Positions 15,329 to 23,044 of a DNA stretch of 32,070 nucleotides are shown here, piece by piece. The translations under genes and the position numbers were made by a program. Each line of letters starts with the position of its first letter. The first letter of the stretch is position 1. The notes beneath the pieces were generated by a model that saw only the letters and a list, made by a program, of their open reading frames with translations, was not told the DNA's origin and ran no database searches. The DNA comes from Planctomycetota bacterium (GTDB taxonomy: Bacteria > Planctomycetota > UBA1135 > GCA-002686595). The stretch covers positions 1 through 32,070 of the forward strand of contig JADLBP010000287.1 in assembly GCA_020847695.1 (NCBI GenBank), written 5' to 3'.

Positions 15329-18085
15329 ATGTCGAGAGTCTTGCGCATCGTCGGTCTGTTCGTGTCGTTGTCGCTCGCGGGTTGCAGCGGGGAGACCAGC
15401 GAGCTCCAGACCAAGAGCTCCGAGTCGTGCATGCTGTGCCACAACGGCTCGCTCGCCGACGACTACTCCGGTCCGGGCATCGAGAACCCGCATGCGTTCG
15501 CCGGCGCCGAGGCGATCCGTTGCACGCAGTGCCACGGCGGCGATCCGAGCGGCACCGACGAAGTGACCAGTCACGTGCCGCCGCCGCCGCAGATCGGCGA
15601 CGACGAGAAGCTGCTCCACGACGCGAAGGCGTACTTCAACCGACTGACGCTCGCCGGGATCGACAAGTTCCCCGACTACACGGTCGCGGGCACGACGTAC
15701 ACGGCGCTCGACTACCTGCAGTTCGTCAACCCCGGCGACCTGCGCGTCGTCACGCTCTCGCGCGGCTGCGGCGAGTGCCACGAGAACCACGCGGAAGAGG
15801 TTTCGACCAGCCTGCTCGCGACCGAAGCCGGCATCTTCTCAGGCGCGACGTACGCGATCGGCGCGGAGAACGTCGTCGCGGCGAATCAAGGGCTGTTCGA
15901 GGACACCGCGGCGGACATGGGCTTCCGCCCGGCGACCGACGCGGGCTTCGACGCGCTCCAAGCGGCGATCGGCGCGGTCGAGACGTTGATCGAGACGCCG
16001 GTGGCGAGCCTCTTCGGCGTCACCGCGCCCGATCAGGCGTTCAACAACCCCGAGTTCTTCGCCGCGGCGCTCGTCGACGATCAGAACCCGGACAACTCGG
16101 TGATCACCGACTCGCCGCTGCACAAGCTCTTCCTCGAGCAGGTCTCGTTCACGTGCGGCGATTGCCACCTCGGCAGCGCGGGCGCGAACAACCGCGCCGG
16201 CGACTTCCGTTCGTCCGGCTGCACCGCGTGTCACATGCAGTACAGCCTCGGCGGCCGCAGCGGCTCGTCCGATCCGAACATCGACAAGCTCGAGCCGCTC
16301 GATCCCGACGACATCGACGAGCCCGAGCGCCCGCACGCGCGCTTGCACCGGATCGCGAGCGTCAAGCAGACCGGCACCGACGGCAAGCCCGTCGAAGGCA
16401 TCGACGATCACGCGTGCGCCGGCTGCCACCAGGGCTCGAACCGAACCGTGATGCAGTACTGGGGCATCCGACTCGATCAGAACGCGGACGTGCGCAACAA
16501 CCGCCAGTACCCGGCGAACCCGGCGTCGTACCTGCGGACGACCGACGACACGCGGCTCTTCGATCCGGCGGTCGGCAACACGACGTTCAACGGTCGCAAC
16601 CACAACCAGTACCTGCTCGAGGAGGACTACGACGGCGACGGGCGCGACGACACGCCCGAGGACGTCCACTACGAGGCGGGGCTCGGTTGCATCGACTGCC
16701 ACGGCAGCTTCGACCTGCACGGCGGCGACACGTCGACGCCCGGCGCGGACATCGCGAGCCGGATGGAACAGCAGGTCGGCATCCGCTGCGAGAACTGCCA
16801 CGGCACCGTCGACGCGTACGCGACGACGCAATCGGGCACGGCGTGGGACGGCTCGACGAAGAACCTCGCGGTCGATTCCGCGGGCAACGTGCTCGACCAC
16901 GTCTACCAAGCGGTCGACGGGACGTTCTGGTTGCGCTCGCGGCTCGATGGCGCGCTGCACTTCCTGCCGCAGACGCGCGACACCGTTGTGAACAACGGGA
17001 AGCTCGATCCGACGAACTCGCAGCCGGTCTACAGCGCGAAGGCGTCGTACGCGATGGGCCGGATCGACAGCGATCCGTCGAACGGCACCGGGCCGAAGCA
17101 GACCGGCTGGACCGCCGGCGGCTTCGCGCACTCCGATTCGATGGACTGCGCGTCGTGCCACGCGTCGTGGACGAACACGTGCATGGGCTGCCACCTGTCC
17201 GGCGAGTACGACACGGGCAACAACTTCAGCAACATCACCGGCGAGCGCATCGTCTACAAGCAGGCGACCGCCGACTTCACGTACCAGTCGCCGCTCTTCT
17301 TCCAGCTCGGCGTCGGTCCGCGCGGCAAGATCACGCAGTTCGCGGCGAACACCAAGGTCTTCTACAAGTGGATCGACAAGAACGGCGACGCCTCCAAGGT
17401 GTTCACGTTCAGCGACCGCAACGGCAAGGGCGCGAACCCGGCTTCGGGCTTCCCCTCGATGAGCCACAACTCGTTCATGGCGCACTCGATCCGCGGCAAG
17501 GTCGCGGCGGACAAGGAAGGGCCGCGCTACTGCAACACGTGCCACCTGACGACCAACTCGATCGCGAACTTCGGCACGCAGTACGACACGTTCCGAACGG
17601 CGATGGCGGCGGGGGACTTCGGCGCGCTCGACTTCAACCTGCTGCGCCAGCACTTCGGGCAGAACACCGGGAACCAGCTCGACTCGCCGCTCTGGGCTCA
17701 CATGGCGGCGGGCCTCGGCACCGGGCTCTTCCTGTTCGACGAGCACGGGCAGCCGGTCAATCCGCTCGACACGTTCGCCGGCCGCAAGGGCGCGAACAAC
17801 GTCGCTCCGGCGAGCATCTGGGACCCGAACCGCGTGCGCCTCGACCTCGACCGGATCGTCGACGCGAGCGGCGCGGCGCAGGGCTCCAACAACCACACCT
17901 GGGTCGGTCCGCACGACGGCGCTTCGAAGCGCGACGGCGCGCTCGATCCGACGCTCGCCGGTCCGCTCGGCGCGACGTTGATCCAACGTCTCGCCGATCC
18001 GTCGAACGGCATCGTGCTCGATTCGTGGTTCGACTCGAACGGCACGGCGCACGGCGGTGCGGCCGGCTTCCTCGACACGCCGTGA
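15329..18085 (+). CDS. Large 11-haem c-type cytochrome lipoprotein, candidate surface terminal reductase/oxidase
   Basis: 918 residues; signal ends LAGC at Cys19, a textbook lipobox. Eleven CxxCH sites begin near residues 34, 65, 147, 276, 298, 363, 454, 487, 607, 618 and 735. Haems are sparse (one per 83 residues), with long haem-free stretches and a 183-residue haem-free tail, unlike the wire-like partners; this suggests folded domains that bind a substrate or acceptor. A DYDGDGRDD loop near 440 looks like a calcium site. Many Asn/Thr/Ser and a rather acidic composition suit a secreted surface protein. A 138-nt gap separates it from the 7-haem gene, so it may have an extra promoter. I do not recognise the family. 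As last gene of the locus it most likely exchanges electrons with an external partner (inference); a periplasmic enzyme role is the alternative. Confidence 0.88.
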   Translation: MSRVLRIVGLFVSLSLAGCSGETSELQTKSSESCMLCHNGSLADDYSGPGIENPHAFAGAEAIRCTQCHGGDPSGTDEVTSHVPPPPQIGDDEKLLHDAKAYFNRLTLAGIDKFPDYTVAGTTYTALDYLQFVNPGDLRVVTLSRGCGECHENHAEEVSTSLLATEAGIFSGATYAIGAENVVAANQGLFEDTAADMGFRPATDAGFDALQAAIGAVETLIETPVASLFGVTAPDQAFNNPEFFAAALVDDQNPDNSVITDSPLHKLFLEQVSFTCGDCHLGSAGANNRAGDFRSSGCTACHMQYSLGGRSGSSDPNIDKLEPLDPDDIDEPERPHARLHRIASVKQTGTDGKPVEGIDDHACAGCHQGSNRTVMQYWGIRLDQNADVRNNRQYPANPASYLRTTDDTRLFDPAVGNTTFNGRNHNQYLLEEDYDGDGRDDTPEDVHYEAGLGCIDCHGSFDLHGGDTSTPGADIASRMEQQVGIRCENCHGTVDAYATTQSGTAWDGSTKNLAVDSAGNVLDHVYQAVDGTFWLRSRLDGALHFLPQTRDTVVNNGKLDPTNSQPVYSAKASYAMGRIDSDPSNGTGPKQTGWTAGGFAHSDSMDCASCHASWTNTCMGCHLSGEYDTGNNFSNITGERIVYKQATADFTYQSPLFFQLGVGPRGKITQFAANTKVFYKWIDKNGDASKVFTFSDRNGKGANPASGFPSMSHNSFMAHSIRGKVAADKEGPRYCNTCHLTTNSIANFGTQYDTFRTAMAAGDFGALDFNLLRQHFGQNTGNQLDSPLWAHMAAGLGTGLFLFDEHGQPVNPLDTFAGRKGANNVAPASIWDPNRVRLDLDRIVDASGAAQGSNNHTWVGPHDGASKRDGALDPTLAGPLGATLIQRLADPSNGIVLDSWFDSNGTAHGGAAGFLDTP

Positions 18086-18091
18086 CGGCGG

Positions 18092-19135
18092 TCAGGTCGT
18101 GATCGCCTCCTCGACCTCTTTCCACGCCGGACGCCAGGCGAGGCCGAGGTTGAGGATGCGTTGCAGGAGCTGCGGATAGTCGATGCCGAGGCTCTTCGCG
18201 GACTGCGCGAAGTCCTCGTCGGCGGCGAGATCCGGGTTCGCGTTCGCTTCGATCACGTAGATCGAGCCGTCGGGCGCGAGCCGCAGGTCGATGCGCGCGT
18301 AGCCCGACAGGCCGAGCGCGCGGTAGACGAGCTTGGTCACGCGCACGACCTCGCGCTCGAGCGCCGGCTCGAGCGCGGCGGAACGCGTCTCGATGCCGTG
18401 CTTCTTCTGATAGGCGAGGTCCCACTTGACCTTGCCGGTCGCGATCCGCGGCTGGCCTTCCGGCCATTCCTGGAAGTGCATCTCCCAGACGGGGAAGCTC
18501 TCGAGGCGTTGGTTGCCGAGCACGCCGCAGTAGAGCTCGCGACCTTCGATGAACTCCTCGGCCATCACGTCGGTGCCGAACTCCTCGTGCATCCACCGCA
18601 CGCGTTCGAGCAGCTTCTCGTCGCTCGACACGAACGAGTTCTGCGAGATGCCGAGCGAGCCGTCCTCGAACGTCGACTTGACCAGCAGCGGCCACTTCAA
18701 GCGCTTCGGCTTGCGGCCGACGCGACCGACCGGGAACACCGCGCAGCGCGGCGTCTTGATCCGGTGGTAGGAGAGGATCTCCTTGGTCAGCACCTTGTCG
18801 TGCGCGAGCATCAAGCCGCGCGGATTGCAGCCCGAGTACGCGCGCCGGACGAGCTCGAGGAAGCTGATCACCGCCTGGCCGTAGATCGTCGCGCCGTGGA
18901 ACTCCTCCAGCACGTTGAAGGTGATGTGCGGGTCGAACTCGTCGAGCGCGGCGCGCAGCACACCGAGGTCGTCGTGCACGCCGAGCGCGCGGACCTCGTG
19001 GCCGAGCTCCTCGATGCCCGCGAGCACGTCGCGTTCGGTCTTCCAGGGCAGGACGTCCTTTTCCGACGAACCCTCGGCCTTCGGGGGAGGCACGAGATCC
19101 TCGTGCATCAGCACGAGCACGCGCAGTTTCTTCAT
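18092..19135 (-). CDS. ATP-grasp ligase, D-Ala-D-Ala ligase-like
   Basis: 347 residues. ATP-grasp features: AHDKVLTKEIL (111-121), a glycine-rich loop KSTFEDGSLGI (153-163), EEFIEGRELYCGVL (193-206), and ARIDLRL with VIEANANPDL (280-303) supplying Mg ligands. These enzymes join a carboxylate to an amine via an acyl phosphate. The N-terminal half resembles D-Ala-D-Ala ligase, but nearby genes are not cell-wall genes and the pairing with a metallopeptidase suggests another peptide-like product (inference). The ATG at 19135 overlaps the upstream metallopeptidase stop (ATGA), which decides this start over one at 19165. It ends 6 nt from the convergent 11-haem gene. Cytoplasmic; substrate unknown. 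Confidence 0.8.
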   Translation of the reverse strand: MKKLRVLVLMHEDLVPPPKAEGSSEKDVLPWKTERDVLAGIEELGHEVRALGVHDDLGVLRAALDEFDPHITFNVLEEFHGATIYGQAVISFLELVRRAYSGCNPRGLMLAHDKVLTKEILSYHRIKTPRCAVFPVGRVGRKPKRLKWPLLVKSTFEDGSLGISQNSFVSSDEKLLERVRWMHEEFGTDVMAEEFIEGRELYCGVLGNQRLESFPVWEMHFQEWPEGQPRIATGKVKWDLAYQKKHGIETRSAALEPALEREVVRVTKLVYRALGLSGYARIDLRLAPDGSIYVIEANANPDLAADEDFAQSAKSLGIDYPQLLQRILNLGLAWRPAWKEVEEAITT

Positions 19136-20199
19136 CTCAGGTGGCGCTGTCGCCCGAGCTTCCACGACTCCAGGATGGTCGGGCCGAGCGACAGCAGCGA
19201 CTTCAGTCTCGCCTTCGGCGCGCCGGCGTCAATGGCGAGGCCGAGGCGATCTCCGCGCAACGCGAGCGTCCGAACGATCTCGCGTTGCACGTAGCGCTCC
19301 TCGAACGGGAGCTTGCGGTTGGTGCGATCGAGCTCGCGCAAGAGCTCGGCGACGTGGCGTCGAGCCGCGGTGCTCGGCGCGGCTTCCGAGCGCGGTGCGA
19401 AGCGCGCGCGCAGCTCGCGGTCGAGCTTGGGAGCTCGCTCGCGTTCGCGGCGAGCGCGTTTGTGGGCGTAGTACTGCGCGAGCGTCCACTCGCACTCGTC
19501 GAGCGCCCACGGCGTCTCGCGATTCGTCACCGGCGCACGTCGGCCGGCGAGCTCGTGCATCCGCGCGTCGATCCACTCGAGCTTCCAGATGCACGGCCAC
19601 GCGGCGTACGTGACGCGCCAGTTCGAGCGCGGATCGAGCCACACCGCGAACGTCTCCGCGAAGTCCTCGGCGGCGTGACTCTGCGCGTACCACGCGTCGA
19701 GGTGCAGCACGAACTCGCGACGGAACGGACGCGGCGCGTAGTCGGCTCGATAGCGCGCGCTGAACGCGCCGAACGTGTCGCGCCAACTCTTCGACGCGTG
19801 CAGTCGGAACGCGGAGTCGAGCGCGTGTCCGGCCTCGTGGCGCAAGAGCTTCATCGCGCTCACGCCGTCGGCGCCCTCGGCTTCGCCGGTGTGCTGCTCT
19901 TCCATCCGCAAGAGCCGCGGATGCGCGAGGTAGAACGGCACGGCGAGCCCGGGCACGCCGTCGGGCGAAAACCACGAGGTCGACAGCCAAACGTGCGGTT
20001 GGAGGGCGATCTCGCGGGCGGCGAGCTCGCGCTTCAAGCGCTCGACGCGGCGCGCGATCGGCGTGTGCGCGAGCTCGAGCCCGAGGTCGGCGAGCCGGGT
20101 GCGCAAGAGCTCCGGCTCGCTCTTCTCGTACCAACGCCGCCGCACCCGGATCTCGAATCGGGCGGAGCGGGAGCGCAGGGTTCGGGCCCGTTCGGACAT
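19132..20199 (-). CDS. Putative zinc metallopeptidase (HEAGH)
   Basis: 355 residues. LLRHEAGHALD (118-128) contains the HExxH zinc motif, and EDFAETFAVWLDP (178-190), about 55 residues on, gives a likely third ligand and supports a gluzincin-like active site. Conserved-looking regions include PFYLAHPRL and FAETFAVW. There is no signal peptide, so it is probably cytoplasmic. The ATG at 20199 is the first in frame. Its stop overlaps the start of the ATP-grasp gene by 4 nt, so the two are translated together; I recall similar pairs in other bacteria annotated as zinc-binding peptidase plus Ddl-like ligase, without known function. The C-terminal third is Arg/Glu-rich and helical. Catalysis is likely; substrate unknown. 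Confidence 0.75.
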   Translation of the reverse strand: MSERARTLRSRSARFEIRVRRRWYEKSEPELLRTRLADLGLELAHTPIARRVERLKRELAAREIALQPHVWLSTSWFSPDGVPGLAVPFYLAHPRLLRMEEQHTGEAEGADGVSAMKLLRHEAGHALDSAFRLHASKSWRDTFGAFSARYRADYAPRPFRREFVLHLDAWYAQSHAAEDFAETFAVWLDPRSNWRVTYAAWPCIWKLEWIDARMHELAGRRAPVTNRETPWALDECEWTLAQYYAHKRARRERERAPKLDRELRARFAPRSEAAPSTAARRHVAELLRELDRTNRKLPFEERYVQREIVRTLALRGDRLGLAIDAGAPKARLKSLLSLGPTILESWKLGRQRHLR

Positions 20200-20364
20200 G
20201 GCGGAAATCTATCAGTCGAAGGGACTCGCGCCGTTGCTCGAAGTCGCGAGATTTCGTGCCTTTCCGCGGGCCGCGACGCGCCGGTTCCGAGGCCGTCTCC
20301 GGCCGACGTTCGGGCGGGCCCGGACGGTCCGGCTCGACCGGCGCGCTCGGCCGTCCGCTCGCCG

Positions 20365-20400
20365 GCGCGAACGGCCGCGCGAACGGCCGCGCGAACGGCC
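20365..20400. repeat. Three perfect tandem copies of a 12-bp unit
   Basis: GCGCGAACGGCC occurs three times head to tail (20365-20376, 20377-20388, 20389-20400) in the 243-nt gap between the divergent metallopeptidase and phosphodiesterase genes, ending 42 nt before the ATG at 20443. The rest of the gap is GC-rich with other partial CGGCC repeats and no gene. It could be a tandem operator or slippage-prone repeat. Confidence 0.85.
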
Positions 20401-20442
20401 GGCCGCTCGCGCGATCGACCGAGGGGGTAGACTGGCGAGCGC

Positions 20443-21945
20443 ATGATCGACCGGACCCTCCGCCGCCTCGCCGGCCTCGTTCCCTGGGCTCTCCTGGCGG
20501 CCTGCTCGCCCTCCTCCGACGCGCCCGCCGGGTCGAGCCCTGCCGCCGGGGCCGCCGCTTCCGGCGCCACCGAGCCCGGCGCGCCGACCGCGACTCCGCC
20601 GCGGCCGAACGGCGCGGCGCCCTCCGGCCTCAAAGTCGTCGTCGTCGGCATCGACGGCGCGACGTGGGTGGTGATGGACCCGTTGCTCGCCGGCGGCGAG
20701 CTCCCTGCGTTCGCCGGCCTGATCGAGCGCGGCACCCGCGCGCCGCTCGAGTCCCAGAAGCCGATCCTCTCGCCCTGCGTCTGGACGACGATCGCGACCG
20801 GCCGCCACCGCGAGGACCACGGCATCGTCCGATTCCGCTCGACGCACTCGACGGTCGAGAAGCCGAAGCTGATGGCGACCACCGACCGCACCGCGCCCGC
20901 GCTGTGGAACATGGTGACGTCTTACGGCGTCGGCGTCGGCGTGATCGGCTGGTGGGTGACCTGGCCGGCGGAAGCGGTCGAGGGCTACGTCGTCTCTGAC
21001 CGCGTCGCGTACAGCCGCTGGTCGAGCTGGACCGACGGCTCGAAGAACACGCGGTTGACGCACCCCGAGGAGCTGATCGAGAAGCTGAAGGACCTGGTCG
21101 TCGATCCGGTGAAGGCGCCGCCGAGCGAAGAGCTCTTCGCGCTCGCCGATTTCACCGACAAGGAGCGCGAGGCGATCCTCGCCGCCGACCACCCGATCCC
21201 GTTCCACGCGCCGAGCGTCTTCAAGTTCGGCTACTGCGAGCAGCGCACGTACGAGCGCATCGGCACCGAGTTGCTGTCGCGCTCCCAGCCGAGCCTCTCG
21301 CTGCTCTTCCTGGTCGCCGTCGACCCGATCTCGCACACGTACTGGCACCTCTTCCGGCCGAGCGAGTTCCAAGGTCACGTCGATCCCGACGAAGCGCGCC
21401 GCGTCGGCAAGATCGTGCCTGCGATCTACCGCCACGACGACGCGTACCTCGCGGGGCTACTGCCGAAGTTCGACGCGAACACGGTGGTGATCGTCGTCTC
21501 CGACCACGGCTTCAAGGCGTCGGGCAAGCTGCCCGGGCTGACCACCGAGGTCGACTACAACGCGGTTGGCATCGCGCGCACCGAGGAGCTCGACGATCCC
21601 GTCAACGTCGGGCAATCGGGCGTGCACGACCTCGACGGCATCTTCATCGCGGCGGGCGGACCGATCCTGAAGGGCGCGGCGCTGAAGGAGAAGGCGACGG
21701 TGCTCGACGTCGCGCCGACGGTGCTCGCGCTGCTCGGCTTGCCGGTCGCGAAGAACATGCCCGGGCGCGTGCTGTCGGAGCTGATCGACCCCGCGTTCCT
21801 CGCTCGGTACCCGGTGACTTTCATCGACGCGTACGAGGATCGCTGCAAGCCGACGATGTTCGACGCGCCGGCCGAGTTCGACGACGCGGGCCGCACCGAG
21901 CTCCTGAACTCGCTCGGCTACACCGACGTCGGCGGCGGGAAGTAG
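20443..21945 (+). CDS. Alkaline-phosphatase-superfamily phosphodiesterase lipoprotein
   Basis: 500 residues. Signal ends LLAAC at Cys21 (lipobox), then a Pro/Ala/Ser-rich linker to about 62. The catalytic domain has the two-metal set of the type I phosphodiesterase/nucleotide pyrophosphatase branch: GIDGATW (Asp71), a Thr nucleophile in WTTIATG (115 or 116), VDPISHTYWH (Asp294, His298), VSDHGF (Asp354, His355) and GVHD (His395). It hydrolyses phosphodiesters or phosphomonoesters outside the cytoplasm; the natural substrate is not predictable. C-terminus (about 400-460) has the family's DVAPTVLALLGLPV motif. The 12-bp tandem repeats lie in its upstream region; SD is weak (a G-rich GAGGGGG sits 15 nt upstream). 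Followed by a TPR lipoprotein on the same strand after 120 nt. Confidence 0.88.
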   Translation: MIDRTLRRLAGLVPWALLAACSPSSDAPAGSSPAAGAAASGATEPGAPTATPPRPNGAAPSGLKVVVVGIDGATWVVMDPLLAGGELPAFAGLIERGTRAPLESQKPILSPCVWTTIATGRHREDHGIVRFRSTHSTVEKPKLMATTDRTAPALWNMVTSYGVGVGVIGWWVTWPAEAVEGYVVSDRVAYSRWSSWTDGSKNTRLTHPEELIEKLKDLVVDPVKAPPSEELFALADFTDKEREAILAADHPIPFHAPSVFKFGYCEQRTYERIGTELLSRSQPSLSLLFLVAVDPISHTYWHLFRPSEFQGHVDPDEARRVGKIVPAIYRHDDAYLAGLLPKFDANTVVIVVSDHGFKASGKLPGLTTEVDYNAVGIARTEELDDPVNVGQSGVHDLDGIFIAAGGPILKGAALKEKATVLDVAPTVLALLGLPVAKNMPGRVLSELIDPAFLARYPVTFIDAYEDRCKPTMFDAPAEFDDAGRTELLNSLGYTDVGGGK

Positions 21946-22000
21946 GTAGTCGAGAGCGCTCGCCGCGGCGCCGCGCGCGCTTTCGGAGTCCTTGCACGCG

Positions 22001-22014
22001 GCGAACGCGTTCGC
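22001..22014. promoter_or_regulatory. 14-bp perfect palindrome upstream of the TPR lipoprotein
   Basis: GCGAACGCGTTCGC reads the same on both strands and lies 51 nt before the ATG at 22066. It could be an operator half-site pair, but short GC palindromes are common by chance in DNA of this composition. Confidence 0.25.
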
Positions 22015-22053
22015 GGGTAGACGCCGCGGCCGGGACCGCGCATGCTCGAACGT

Positions 22054-22058
22054 GGAGG
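22054..22058 (+). promoter_or_regulatory. Shine-Dalgarno site deciding the start at 22066
   Basis: GGAGG, 7 nt before ATG 22066. It excludes the in-frame ATG at 22042, which would put eight extra residues before the export signal. Confidence 0.65.
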
Positions 22059-22065
22059 TCGACCC

Positions 22066-23043
22066 ATGGAACTGCGTTCCGTCCTGACATGGCTGCTCGT
22101 CGCGTCGGCTTGCAGTTGCGCCGCGCCGCGCTGGAGCGGCGACGCGCCGAGCGGTCTGCCGGCGGGCGCGGAGGTGCGCTCGCTCTCGGGCGAAGCGCTC
22201 TACCCGCCGCCGCTCGCCGACGACGTGCGCGAGAAGCGCGAACGGGCGCTCGCGGAGGCCGAGCGCGCGCTCGACGAACACCGCGGCGATCCGCTGCGCT
22301 GGGTGGCGGTCGGAAGGCGGCTCGCGAGCCTCGGCCGCTATCGCGACGCGGTGCACGTGTACGGTCGCGCGATCGGGCGCTTCGGTGACGAGGTGCACCT
22401 CTTGCGCCACCGCGGCCATCGTTGGATCACGCTGCGCCAACCGACGCTCGCCGCGGCGGAGCTCGAGCGCGCCGCGGAGCTCGCGCGCGACCTGCCCGAC
22501 GAGCCCGAACCCGGCGTCGACGCCGTCGTCGACTCCGAGGGCCGCGTCGTCGTCACCGATACGCTCAAGCAGAACATCTACTATCACCTCGCGCTCGCGC
22601 AGTACCTGCTCGGCGACTACGCGCGTTCGCTCGGCAACTGGCGCGAGTGCATGCGTTGGTCGACGAATCCCGACACGCAGTGCGCGGCGGCGCACTGGCA
22701 GGCGATGACGCTCGCGAAGCTCGGCCGCTTCGAGGAGATCGCGAAGCTCGTCGAGCCGATCACCGCGGACCTGCCGGTGGTCGAGTACCACGCGTACCAC
22801 CGGCTCTGCTTGATGTACAAGGGCGAGCTCGAGCCCGAGCGCGTCCTCGCGTCGGTCGCCGCGCCGGAATCCAACGGCGGCGCGACCGCGGTCGACTTCG
22901 CGACGCTCGGCTACGGGGTCGCCAACTGGCTCGCGTGCCACGGCGAGACCGAACGCGCGCGCGCGATCTTCGAGCGCGTCGCCGCGGTCGAGAACTGGGC
23001 CGCGTTCGGCCGCATCGCGAGCGAGTACGAGCTCGCGCGCTGA
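22066..23043 (+). CDS. TPR-repeat lipoprotein, function unknown
   Basis: 325 residues with a strong SD at the chosen ATG. The N-terminus MELRSVLTWLLVASAC gives a short signal and a plausible lipobox at Cys15, with a second Cys at 17. The rest is helical with tetratricopeptide-type pairs: WVAVGRRLASLGRYRDAVHVYGRAI, YYHLALAQYLLGDYARSLGNW, AAAHWQAMTLAKLGRFEEI and YGVANWLACHGETERARAIFERV. TPRs bind other proteins or peptides; the partner is unknown. It may share an operon with the upstream phosphodiesterase (120-nt gap). It ends only 1 nt from the convergent gene at 23045. Confidence 0.78.
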   Translation: MELRSVLTWLLVASACSCAAPRWSGDAPSGLPAGAEVRSLSGEALYPPPLADDVREKRERALAEAERALDEHRGDPLRWVAVGRRLASLGRYRDAVHVYGRAIGRFGDEVHLLRHRGHRWITLRQPTLAAAELERAAELARDLPDEPEPGVDAVVDSEGRVVVTDTLKQNIYYHLALAQYLLGDYARSLGNWRECMRWSTNPDTQCAAAHWQAMTLAKLGRFEEIAKLVEPITADLPVVEYHAYHRLCLMYKGELEPERVLASVAAPESNGGATAVDFATLGYGVANWLACHGETERARAIFERVAAVENWAAFGRIASEYELAR

Positions 23044-23044
23044 C

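Noticed and set aside
15839..18052. Long minus-strand open frame opposite the 11-haem gene
   Set aside because: Low-complexity Arg/Val/Ala composition and no motifs; the plus-strand CxxCH sites and the lipobox establish the real frame.
18092..19135. Calling the ATP-grasp gene ddl outright
   Set aside because: It resembles D-Ala-D-Ala ligase in fold, but its coupling to a metallopeptidase and the lack of cell-wall neighbours leave the substrate open.
20365..20400. CRISPR-like array
   Set aside because: The three 12-bp units are contiguous with no spacers and no cas genes nearby.
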